From positions 1 through 6,353 of the forward strand of contig CAJMNR010000080.1 in assembly GCA_905214875.1 (NCBI GenBank): a stretch of DNA of 6,353 nt. Reading direction: 5' to 3'. The first letter of the stretch is position 1. Every line of letters begins with the position of its first letter. Below, piece after piece: positions 1-5,935 of the stretch. Both the position numbers and the translations under genes were made by a program. The notes beneath the pieces are model-generated. The model saw only the letters and a list, made by a program, of their open reading frames with translations, ran no database searches and was not told where the DNA came from. This DNA is from an uncultured bacterium. Lineage in GTDB: Bacteria > Bacillota > Clostridia > Lachnospirales > Lachnospiraceae.

Positions 1-1622
1 GTTTCTACTCTACATTTATGGTAGCAGACAAAGTTACCATCGATACAAAATCTTACAAAGATGAGCCAGCAGTTCACTGGGAAAGTGAAGAAGGCGTAAA
101 CTTTGAAATGGATGCTTCTGATAAAGAAACAGTTGGTACAACAATTACATTATACTTAAACGAAGACAGCTATGAATTCTGCAACGAATATCGTGCAAAA
201 GAAGTTCTTGAAAAATACTGCTCCTTCATGCCAGTAGAAATCTTCTTCAAAAATGCGAATGCAAAAGAAGAAGTTGAAGAAGAAAAGGAAGAAGAAGTAA
301 TCGACGCTTCTGTTGATGAAAATGGAAATGCAACAGAAGATAAGAAAGAAGAGAAAAAAGAAGAACCAATCAACAATCCAGAACCATTATGGGCAAAACA
401 TCCAAATGAATGCAGTGATGACGATTACAAAGAATTCTATCGTCAAGTATTCAAAGATTACAGAGAGCCATTATTCTGGATCCACCTTAACATGGATTAC
501 CCATTTAACTTAAAAGGTATTCTCTATTTCCCTAAGATCAATACAGAATATGAATCAATCGAAGGTACAATCAAACTTTACAATAATCAAGTATTTATCG
601 CAGATAATATCAAAGAAGTAATTCCTGAATTCTTATTACTTCTAAAAGGTGTAATTGATTGTCCAGACCTTCCACTTAACGTATCAAGAAGTGCTCTTCA
701 AAATGATGGTTTCGTTAAGAAAATCAGCGACTATATTACAAAGAAAGTTGCAGACAAACTTTCCGGCATGTACAAAGTGGAACGTGAAAGCTATGAAAAA
801 TACTGGGATGACATTAATCCATTCATCAAATACGGCTGCTTAAAAGACAATAAATTCAGAGAAAAAATGAAAGATTTCGTAATCTTTAAAAACCTTGAAG
901 GAAAATATATTACACTTCCAGAATATATCGATGCAACAAAGAAAGATACTGAAGAAGTTAAGACAGATGAAGCAGTAGAAAATAAAGATGAGAACAAAGA
1001 AGAAAAGAAAGATGTTGTATATTATGTAACTGATGAAGTTCAACAAAGCCAATATATCAACATGTTTAAAGAAGCGGGACAAGATGCGTTAATCCTAACT
1101 CATAACATTGACCAACCATTTATCTCTCAATTAGAACAAAGCTTAGAAAATGTAAGATTCATGCGCATCGATGCAGATATTACAGAAAGCTCAAAAGAAG
1201 ATGTTTCAAAAGAAGATGAAGAAGCATTAAAAGAAAAGACAGATGCTTTAACAGAAAAATTCAGAAAAGTTCTTGGTAAAGAAAAACTTGAAGTTAAAGT
1301 TGAAAAATTAAAGAACGAAACTCTTTCTTCTATGATCACATTATCAGAAGAAAGCCGCAGAATGCAGGATATGATGAAGATGTACAACATGAGCGGAATG
1401 AATATGGGATCTGATATGTTTGAAGCAGGTGAAACACTTGTATTAAATGCAAATAACAGCCTTGTTCAATATGTATTCGATCATAAAGATGATGACAAGA
1501 CAAATATCTTCTGTGAACAACTTTATGATTTAGCAGTAATCAGCCATAAACAATTAAGTCCTGAAGCAATGACAAAATTCATTCAAAGAAGTAATGAAAT
1601 TATGTCGCTTCTTGCAAAATAA
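1..1622 (+). CDS. htpG: Molecular chaperone HtpG (bacterial Hsp90), 5'-truncated by window edge
   Basis: Cytosolic ATP-dependent Hsp90 chaperone; the last ~539 residues are present. The frame is open to the left edge (codons from base 3 read FYSTF before the Met at base 18) and matches the conserved GFYSAF-VADKV segment of HtpG, so that Met is internal. Roughly 110-125 N-terminal residues, with most ATP-binding motifs, lie outside the window. Numbering from that Met: end of the N domain to about 75; acidic linker about 82-118; middle domain with WIHLNMDYPF (154-163) and the catalytic-loop NVSRSALQ (221-228, R224 corresponding to the conserved arginine that contacts ATP gamma-phosphate); a second acidic insert about 307-333; C-terminal dimerisation domain from about 400, with a Met-rich segment 449-468. 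It ends at TAA 1620-1622, followed by a terminator, so it is the last gene of its transcript. The two Glu/Lys-rich inserts make it longer than E. coli HtpG in these places. Identification is very secure; the 5' end is unknown. Confidence 0.97.
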   Translation, partial: FYSTFMVADKVTIDTKSYKDEPAVHWESEEGVNFEMDASDKETVGTTITLYLNEDSYEFCNEYRAKEVLEKYCSFMPVEIFFKNANAKEEVEEEKEEEVIDASVDENGNATEDKKEEKKEEPINNPEPLWAKHPNECSDDDYKEFYRQVFKDYREPLFWIHLNMDYPFNLKGILYFPKINTEYESIEGTIKLYNNQVFIADNIKEVIPEFLLLLKGVIDCPDLPLNVSRSALQNDGFVKKISDYITKKVADKLSGMYKVERESYEKYWDDINPFIKYGCLKDNKFREKMKDFVIFKNLEGKYITLPEYIDATKKDTEEVKTDEAVENKDENKEEKKDVVYYVTDEVQQSQYINMFKEAGQDALILTHNIDQPFISQLEQSLENVRFMRIDADITESSKEDVSKEDEEALKEKTDALTEKFRKVLGKEKLEVKVEKLKNETLSSMITLSEESRRMQDMMKMYNMSGMNMGSDMFEAGETLVLNANNSLVQYVFDHKDDDKTNIFCEQLYDLAVISHKQLSPEAMTKFIQRSNEIMSLLAK

Positions 1623-1639
1623 GGATTGAATATAATGAG

Positions 1640-1681
1640 AAGAGCCGGAATAGGTTATACTACCTATATCCGGTTCTTTTT
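1640..1681 (+). terminator. Intrinsic terminator of htpG
   Basis: AAGAGCCGGA at 1640-1649 pairs with the complementary arm ending about 1677 (TCCGGTTCTT). The stem extends inward through ATAGG/CCTAT with one bulge and one G-T pair, and a T run (1676-1681) follows. It lies 17 bases after the htpG stop, as expected for a rho-independent terminator. Confidence 0.88.
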
Positions 1682-1775
1682 GTGTCTAAGAAATTTTTCT
1701 GGGAGAATTTACATAGGTACAAATAATACTTGCACATTAAAAATTTTATAAAATAGAATAATATAGAAAAAGACC

Positions 1776-1804
1776 TTTTCAAATTTCGTTAAGTATGCTA
1801 TTAT
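1776..1804 (+). promoter_or_regulatory. Sigma-A-type promoter of the degV-family gene (extended -10)
   Basis: A -10 TATTAT (1799-1804) is preceded by TGC (1796-1798), giving the extended -10 pattern TGnTATNNT. A weak -35 TTTTCA (1776-1781) sits 17 bases upstream. The expected start near 1811 would give a leader of about 50 bases. The surroundings (1682-1849) are AT-rich and hold no gene. Seen by eye only; the extended -10 is the strongest part. Confidence 0.55.
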
Positions 1805-1861
1805 ATCTAGTAATGAAAACTACATGCAAAAACCATTTTTGTTTGTAACATGGAGGACAAA

Positions 1862-2698
1862 ATGAAATACAGAATAATTGGTGATAGCTGTACTGATTTA
1901 ACAGAAGCATTAAAAAATGATGAGCATATATATTTAGTTCCATTATCTTTAGATGTGGACGGTAGAATATTTGAAGATGATAATACATTTGATCAAAAAG
2001 AGTTTTTAAAAGCAGTTGCTGAAAGTCCAAACTGCCCAAAATCTTCTTGTCCAGCACCAGAAAGTTATATGAACTTATTTGACTGTGAAGGAGATGTATA
2101 CGTAGTAACATTATCTTCTAATTTAAGTGGGTCTTATAATAGTGCTGAGCTAGCCAAAAGATTATATCTAGAAGAACATGAAGATAAGAATATTTTAGTA
2201 ATCGATTCTTGTTCTGCATCAATCGGCCAGACATTAATTGTTATGAAATTAAAAGAATTAGTAGAATCAGGAAAGACATTTGAGGAAATCGTACCATTAA
2301 TCATTAAGTATCGTGATGAGTTACAAACAAAGTTTGTATTAGAAACATTAGAAACATTACGTAAAAATGGACGTTTATCCAATATACAAGCATTTTTAGC
2401 TTCGGCATTAAATATAAAACCAGTTATGGGATCTACTCCAGATGGACAGATTCAAAAATTAGAACAGGCAAGAGGGATTAACAAAGCACTTAAGTTAATG
2501 GTTGAACTTATCGGAAAAGATGCAATTAATCCAGCTGAAAAGATTGTTGGTATTGCTCACTGTAATAATTATGAACGTGCGTTATTTGTAAAAGAAGAGA
2601 TTATGAAAAAATATCCGTTCAAAGAATGTGTAATTGTTGATACAGCTGGTGTTAGTACTCTTTATGCAAGTGATGGCGGAATCGTAGTTTGCTACTAA
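1862..2698 (+). CDS. DegV family protein (FakB-like fatty-acid-binding protein)
   Basis: 278-residue, full-length DegV-fold protein. Family knowledge: DegV/FakB proteins bind a fatty acid and, where a FakA kinase is present, present it for phosphorylation, feeding exogenous or recycled fatty acids into phospholipids. Visible motifs: DSCTDL (8-13) at the N-terminus; SSCPAPESY (61-69), the counterpart of the T-S-x-P-S-P loop; TLSSNLSGSYNSA (83-95), the serine-rich ligand loop; DSCSASIGQ (115-123); and LRKNGRLS (166-173), whose R171 corresponds to the conserved lid arginine. The C-terminal segment (258-278) reads VDTAGVSTLYASDGG and lacks the usual T-H-x-G-P-G histidine. Start: GGAGG at 1852-1856 lies 5 bases before ATG 1862. 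The in-frame ATG at 1850 overlaps that site and would add only four residues, so 1862 is preferred. It has its own promoter and terminator and is probably monocistronic. No fakA is in view, so the ligand role is inferred from the family. Confidence 0.93.
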   Translation: MKYRIIGDSCTDLTEALKNDEHIYLVPLSLDVDGRIFEDDNTFDQKEFLKAVAESPNCPKSSCPAPESYMNLFDCEGDVYVVTLSSNLSGSYNSAELAKRLYLEEHEDKNILVIDSCSASIGQTLIVMKLKELVESGKTFEEIVPLIIKYRDELQTKFVLETLETLRKNGRLSNIQAFLASALNIKPVMGSTPDGQIQKLEQARGINKALKLMVELIGKDAINPAEKIVGIAHCNNYERALFVKEEIMKKYPFKECVIVDTAGVSTLYASDGGIVVCY

Positions 2699-2712
2699 AA
2701 TGAAACGAATAG

Positions 2713-2750
2713 ATAAAAAAAGAATGTGGATTTCCACATTCTTTTTTTAT
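2713..2750. terminator. Bidirectional intrinsic terminator between convergent genes
   Basis: A perfect 17-bp inverted repeat (2713-2729 with 2734-2750) closes a 4-base loop ATTT. The core GAATGTGG/CCACATTC is flanked by A7 on the left and T7 on the right, so a U-run follows the hairpin on either strand. It lies 14 bases after the degV-family stop and 34 bases past the HD-GYP stop on the other strand, so it can end both transcripts. Confidence 0.93.
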
Positions 2751-2784
2751 GGTTAAAACGTAAAGACACGATCTTCTTATTACA

Positions 2785-3867
2785 TTAAATCATTGAGCTG
2801 ATTTCCAGTCCAACAGTCTTTGATAAGTCTATTATTTCGTGATCTGTCTTGACCACTGGATGGGATAAATTATTCTTGTTTATATAGATTACATGTGCTT
2901 TTGTTCCGTCATTAAGCAATACATCTGAATTTATATAGGAATTTACAATTTGTTCTCGGAAGGTTAAAAAATATTCTGGGTCATATTTTTGCATTCCTTC
3001 GTCTTCAAGCAGCTTAATTACCTTAAATGGACTGAGGGCCTCACGGTAGACACGCTGACTTGTCATCGCATCATAGACATCGGCAATGGAAACGATTGAT
3101 GCAAAGTCTGTAATCTTATTGCGGCGGTATCCCATGGGATATCCGCTTCCATCACAACGTTCATGATGAAGTAAAGCAGCCATGGCAATACGGTCATCCA
3201 GTTCAGGATGGCTCTTTAGAATCTTATATCCTTTGTAAGGATGGCGTTTAATTACTGAAAACTCTTCCGTTGTTAGGGGGGCAGGTTTTTTGACTATGGA
3301 ATCGGGAATTTCTATTTTACCGATGTCATGGAGTAAGCCACATAAGGTTAATACTTCGTTTTCTTTTTGGTTTAAGTTGAGCCATTTACCAAAGACATTA
3401 CAAATCAGAGCGACACTGAAGGAATGCGCATAGGTAGAATCGTCATAATTCCTCATATGATGCAGCATATCAAACAAGCTGATTGTTGTCATGTCTGGGG
3501 TAAAAAGCTCAGCTGTTTCCGAAAGAAGCTGATCGGGAGAAAAAGGCACATTCCTGGTGATAACGTCATTGATTTGATTCTTCAAATGAGACGTGCTCTT
3601 CTTAAATGCCGTTTTAAACCGTTTGAATTGGGGCGTATCTGTAAATAGAACTGATGAGTCTATGCTGTTGTCTTTTTTTGAAACAGCGGGCTTTATTGAT
3701 TGCTCATCCTTTATATAAATAGAGATTACCTTATGTATTAAGAGACTATCGATGGTATGTTTCGTCAAAGTCGAACCAGCTGGAGTGAGCAGTAGATCAT
3801 TGCTGGCATAGACATCTTTCCCAACTACCATGCCAGGAACTAAATTATGAACTAATACATGTTTCAT
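2785..3867 (-). CDS. HD-GYP domain protein, probable cyclic-di-GMP phosphodiesterase
   Basis: 360-residue soluble protein predicted to hydrolyse the second messenger c-di-GMP. Residues 1-55 form an N-terminal module (VPGMVVGKDVY, then LLTPAGSTLT) like the small beta-rich domain (DUF3391-type) often fused to HD-GYP. Residues 60-125 are a charged linker without transmembrane segments. The HD-GYP domain spans about 135-310: H148 (AHSFSVA), HDIGK 180-184 (metal ligands H180, D181; K184), H209 (IKRHP), HH 234-235, the diagnostic GSGYP at 240-244, and D263 in IADVYDAMTS. The core catalytic set is intact. The residue four before H148 is Ser144, where trinuclear-iron members have Glu, suggesting a binuclear centre. 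Residues 311-360 are a short unassigned tail. Start: on the minus strand AGGAGG (3875-3880) lies 7 bases before ATG 3867. The gene is alone on this strand and divergent from the ABC operon. Enzyme activity is inferred from the motifs; the input signal is unknown. Confidence 0.93.
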   Translation of the reverse strand: MKHVLVHNLVPGMVVGKDVYASNDLLLTPAGSTLTKHTIDSLLIHKVISIYIKDEQSIKPAVSKKDNSIDSSVLFTDTPQFKRFKTAFKKSTSHLKNQINDVITRNVPFSPDQLLSETAELFTPDMTTISLFDMLHHMRNYDDSTYAHSFSVALICNVFGKWLNLNQKENEVLTLCGLLHDIGKIEIPDSIVKKPAPLTTEEFSVIKRHPYKGYKILKSHPELDDRIAMAALLHHERCDGSGYPMGYRRNKITDFASIVSIADVYDAMTSQRVYREALSPFKVIKLLEDEGMQKYDPEYFLTFREQIVNSYINSDVLLNDGTKAHVIYINKNNLSHPVVKTDHEIIDLSKTVGLEISSMI

Positions 3868-4077
3868 GTTGTTTCCTCCTAAACTTCGTGATCGAAAGAG
3901 AATAGTACTCCTATTTATATTTTCAACAAAAACTCTACTAATTCAACCCTGTATGTAACAATTAAGTACAAAAATGACACGAAAAATTGAAAATAGTAGT
4001 AATACATAACTTTAATCGCGTAACCGTTCATTTTTGAGTTCATATAATAATCTATAGAGAAGTATGGAGGAATCATT
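3868..4077. promoter_or_regulatory. Divergent intergenic region between the HD-GYP gene and the ABC operon
   Basis: AT-rich 210-bp region carrying start signals for both directions and no gene. For the minus strand, TACTAT (plus 3902-3907) and TATAAA (plus 3914-3919) are possible -10 hexamers, but neither has a convincing -35; the former has only a poor TTGTTG 16 bases upstream. A 9-bp inverted repeat, CAAAAATGA (3969-3977) and TCATTTTTG (4028-4036), occupies the middle. I see no TPP or other recognisable riboswitch in the ABC leader. Confidence 0.45.
4043..4048 (+). promoter_or_regulatory. Candidate -10 box of the ABC importer operon
   Basis: Consensus TATAAT at 4043-4048, 30 bases before the first gene's start codon. 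No good -35 is visible at the right spacing (16-18 bases upstream reads about GTAACC). The promoter may therefore be weak or activator-dependent. The right arm of the 9-bp inverted repeat (4028-4036) lies just upstream, within the spacer. Confidence 0.45.
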
Positions 4078-4860
4078 ATGAAAGAAATGCTTAGTATCGA
4101 CCGACTAAACTATTCCTATCATAGTTTAAATGGTGAAACGGAAGCAATTCGGGACTTATCCTTTAAAGTGTATGAAGGAGAGTTTGTTGCGTTTGTTGGT
4201 CCAAGTGGCTGCGGCAAATCGACCTTATTATCCTTAATTGCCGGGCTTATCACTCCTGGGAGTGGCAGCATTTTAATAAATGGTCAGGATGCGAAAGAGG
4301 CTGGAAAGAATATCGGTTACATGCTACAGAAAGATCATCTGCTTGATTGGAGGACTACACTTAAGAATTTGACGTTGGGACTTGAAATTCAGGATAAACT
4401 GTCGAAGAGCAGTTATATTATGATCAATGAAATGCTAAGTACGTATGGGTTGATTAATTTTCAAGATGCAAAACCTAGCGAGCTATCTGGTGGCATGAGA
4501 CAGAGGGCAGCACTGATTCGAACCCTATTACTTGAGCCAGACATCCTACTGTTAGATGAACCATTTTCGGCACTCGATTACCAGACGAGGTTAGAGGTTG
4601 CCGATGATATATGGGGAATTATTCAGAAAGAGAAAAAGACTGCGATCTTGATTACTCATGATATTGGAGAAGCTATCAGTATGGCTGATCGAGTATTTGT
4701 ATTGTCTGAGCGCCCAGCAACTATAAAAGCGGAGATAAAGATAGATTTGACTGTGGAAGGGTTGCGTACACCACTTAGAGCAAGGAGCGCACCTGAGTTT
4801 AGCACGTATTTCAACCAGATCTGGAAGGAGCTTAATACAAATGAAGCAATCCAAGCGTAA
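4078..4860 (+). CDS. ABC importer ATP-binding protein, nitrate/sulfonate/taurine (SsuB/TauB/ThiZ-like) family
   Basis: 260-residue cytoplasmic ATPase that powers the membrane permease encoded next. All nucleotide-binding motifs are present: Walker A GPSGCGKST (41-49), Q-loop Gln84 in YMLQKDHLLDW, signature LSGGMRQR (136-143), Walker B ILLLDEP (156-162), D-loop SALD (164-167) and switch His194 (LITHD). The Q-loop sequence with L-L-x-W and the tail after the H-loop (ADRVFVLSERPATI) are typical of the SsuB/TauB/ThiZ group. That group imports small organic compounds such as sulfonates, taurine, nitrate or thiamine-pyrimidine precursors. Start: GGAGG (4066-4070) lies 7 bases before the ATG. The 3' end overlaps the permease start by 20 bases, so translation is probably coupled. 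The substrate cannot be told from the ATPase. Confidence 0.95.
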   Translation: MKEMLSIDRLNYSYHSLNGETEAIRDLSFKVYEGEFVAFVGPSGCGKSTLLSLIAGLITPGSGSILINGQDAKEAGKNIGYMLQKDHLLDWRTTLKNLTLGLEIQDKLSKSSYIMINEMLSTYGLINFQDAKPSELSGGMRQRAALIRTLLLEPDILLLDEPFSALDYQTRLEVADDIWGIIQKEKKTAILITHDIGEAISMADRVFVLSERPATIKAEIKIDLTVEGLRTPLRARSAPEFSTYFNQIWKELNTNEAIQA

Positions 4861-5674
4861 GCTGAAAATGGTTGTTTCGGATATGGATGTCTCTGTGGCG
4901 CAAAGGACATATATAAAGAACTATTTGTCTATGTTAAGGACGGTTAAAATCGTACAATTTTTGATCCTGATTGCATTTATTGCAGCATGGGAAATAACGA
5001 CTCGGCTAAATATATTGGACTCATTTGTGTTTAGTAGTCCATCCAAGGTGATTAACAGTTTTATTACGATGGCAAAGGATGGCGAGATCTTTTATCATAT
5101 CGGTGTGACGCTGGCGGAAACATTTATCAGTTTTGCACTTGTTATTATAATAGGTATTCTTGTTGCTGTAGTGCTATGGTGGAATGAGCGTATTTCAAGA
5201 ATATTAGAGCCATATCTTGTCGTACTGAACAGCCTGCCAAAATCGGCATTAGCTCCTGTGTTCATCGTATGGCTTGGTGCCAACATGAAGACGATTATCG
5301 TTGCAGCAGTAAGTGTTGCCGTATTTGGTAGTATCATTACGTTATATACGAGTTTTAAAAGTGTTGAGGAAGATAAGATTAAATTAATTCAAACGCTGGG
5401 TGGAACAAAGAAAGATGTGTTGTTTAAAGTAGTGCTTCCAAGCAATATCCCTGAAATAATCAGTGTTATGAAAGTAAATATTGGTCTATCTTTAGTTGGT
5501 GTAATCATTGGTGAATTTTTAGCTGCCAAGGCTGGCCTTGGGTATCTGATTATTTATGGTAGTCAGGTATTTAAACTGGATTGGGTAATTATGTCGATTG
5601 TAATTCTTTGTGTTATTGCAACGATTTTATATAAAGTGTTAACATGGGTAGAAACGAAATATAAAGACAAATGA
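4841..5674 (+). CDS. ABC importer permease, nitrate/sulfonate/taurine (SsuC/TauC/ThiX-like) family
   Basis: 277-residue integral membrane protein of the binding-protein-dependent transport (BPD_transp_1) type. Hydrophobic segments lie at about 36-52, 90-114, 130-146, 150-170, 212-232 and 247-267, giving the usual six helices. The cytoplasmic coupling (EAA) loop is at about 184-204 (TLGGTKKDVLFKVVLP), the site that docks on the ATPase. EPYLVVLNSLPKSALAPVFIVWLG (from residue 123) and GVIIGEFLAAKAGLGYLI (from residue 220) are characteristic of the SsuC/TauC family. The N-terminal ~30 residues are a basic, hydrophilic extension. Start: AAGGAG (4825-4830), inside the ATPase gene, lies 10 bases before ATG 4841, giving a 20-base overlap. 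An internal Met10 is a weaker alternative. It is the last gene before a terminator; no periplasmic-type binding protein follows, which is unusual for this family. Confidence 0.94.
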   Translation: MKQSKRKLKMVVSDMDVSVAQRTYIKNYLSMLRTVKIVQFLILIAFIAAWEITTRLNILDSFVFSSPSKVINSFITMAKDGEIFYHIGVTLAETFISFALVIIIGILVAVVLWWNERISRILEPYLVVLNSLPKSALAPVFIVWLGANMKTIIVAAVSVAVFGSIITLYTSFKSVEEDKIKLIQTLGGTKKDVLFKVVLPSNIPEIISVMKVNIGLSLVGVIIGEFLAAKAGLGYLIIYGSQVFKLDWVIMSIVILCVIATILYKVLTWVETKYKDK

Positions 5675-5688
5675 TTGGAAAATGAAAT

Positions 5689-5726
5689 AAGAGTCTTGAT
5701 TGGCTTAGCCAGTTAAGGCTCTTTTT
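5689..5726 (+). terminator. Intrinsic terminator of the ABC operon
   Basis: AAGAGTCTTGATTGG (5689-5703) pairs over 15 positions, with several G-T pairs, with CCAGTTAAGGCTCTT (5709-5723) around a CTTAG loop. A T run at 5722-5726 follows. It begins 15 bases after the permease stop. The minus-strand continuation past the stem is also T-rich, so it might stop reverse transcription too. Confidence 0.88.
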
Positions 5727-5784
5727 AATTTACGCGGGCAACGAGCCAAAGTCCTGCTTGTATGACCTTGGCGACTGCCGCGAT

Positions 5785-5820
5785 AACGAGAGAAACTCGC
5801 AGAGCGTGTTTCTTCTCGTT
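5785..5820. repeat. Strong hairpin inside the GC-rich island
   Basis: AACGAGAGAAAC (5785-5796) pairs with GTTTCTTCTCGTT (5808-5820) with a single bulged base. Inside it CGC (5798-5800) pairs with GCG (5804-5806) around the loop AGA. Flanking CGA/TCG (5781-5783/5823-5825) can lengthen the stem. No T run follows, so it is not a terminator. Confidence 0.75.
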
Positions 5821-5904
5821 GTTCGGAAATTTCTCTGTCGATACCAAGACCAGGTTCGGCGCGGGCAAAGTGTGCGTTCCTTGACAAACGCAAAAGACGC
5901 GAGA

Positions 5905-5930
5905 GTGTGTGGAACACACACGTTGTTCCA
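5905..5930. repeat. Overlapping, mutually exclusive hairpins
   Basis: GTGTGTG (5905-5911) can pair with CACACAC (5915-5921) around GAA. Alternatively TGGAACA (5910-5916) can pair with TGTTCCA (5924-5930) around CACACGT. The two share bases 5910-5921 and cannot form together. Confidence 0.6.
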
Positions 5931-5935
5931 TTGCC

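Larger units (their letters stand above)
5731..5935. other. GC-rich, highly structured intergenic island (possible dispersed repeat or structured RNA)
   Basis: About 205 bp at roughly 53% GC, counted by tens, between an AT-rich terminator tail and an AT-rich promoter region. Complementary segments are dense: CTTGG-CGAC (5767-5775) with GTCG-CCAAG (5837-5848, 3-base bulge); CCTG (5753-5756) with CAGG (5851-5854); the hairpin 5785-5820 nested inside; TGCGTT/AACGCA (5873-5878/5887-5892); and two alternative hairpins in 5905-5930. GGCAA (5737-5741) and TTGCC (5931-5935) could close the whole element. CGCGGGCAA occurs twice (5733-5741, 5860-5868). Short open frames exist on both strands, three of them overlapping on the minus strand. 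None has a convincing ribosome site or recognisable domain, and openness in every frame fits stop-poor GC-rich DNA. No transposase or clear target duplication is visible. Whether it is a repeat cannot be judged from one copy. Confidence 0.6.

Noticed and set aside
18..20. ATG at 18 as the true start of the Hsp90 gene
   Set aside because: The frame stays open to base 3 and encodes the conserved FYS-F residues directly before it, so the Met is internal and the gene is cut by the window edge.
258..371. GAAGAAGAA-type run in htpG as a nucleotide microsatellite
   Set aside because: It is imperfect and encodes a Glu/Lys-rich charged linker at the place where Hsp90 proteins carry one.
1850..1852. 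ATG at 1850 as the start of the DegV-family gene
   Set aside because: It overlaps the GGAGG ribosome site that is properly spaced for ATG 1862, and DegV proteins begin just before the first strand (KYRIIGDS).
1779..2111. 110-codon minus-strand open frame opposite the degV-family gene
   Set aside because: No ribosome site or recognisable domain; it overlaps a well-supported gene and its promoter and is a shadow frame.
3424..3648. 74-codon plus-strand open frame inside the HD-GYP gene
   Set aside because: Lies fully antisense to a motif-confirmed gene and shows no family features.
3881..4077. TPP or other riboswitch upstream of the ABC operon
   Set aside because: No conserved CTGAGA/ACC-TGAT core or comparable aptamer motif is visible, and the -10 lies only ~30 bases before the start codon, leaving no room for an aptamer leader.
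5731..5935. Insertion sequence, tRNA or CRISPR explanation for the island
   Set aside because: No transposase, no clear target-site duplication or long terminal inverted repeats, no cloverleaf or CCA-type end, and no regularly spaced repeats.
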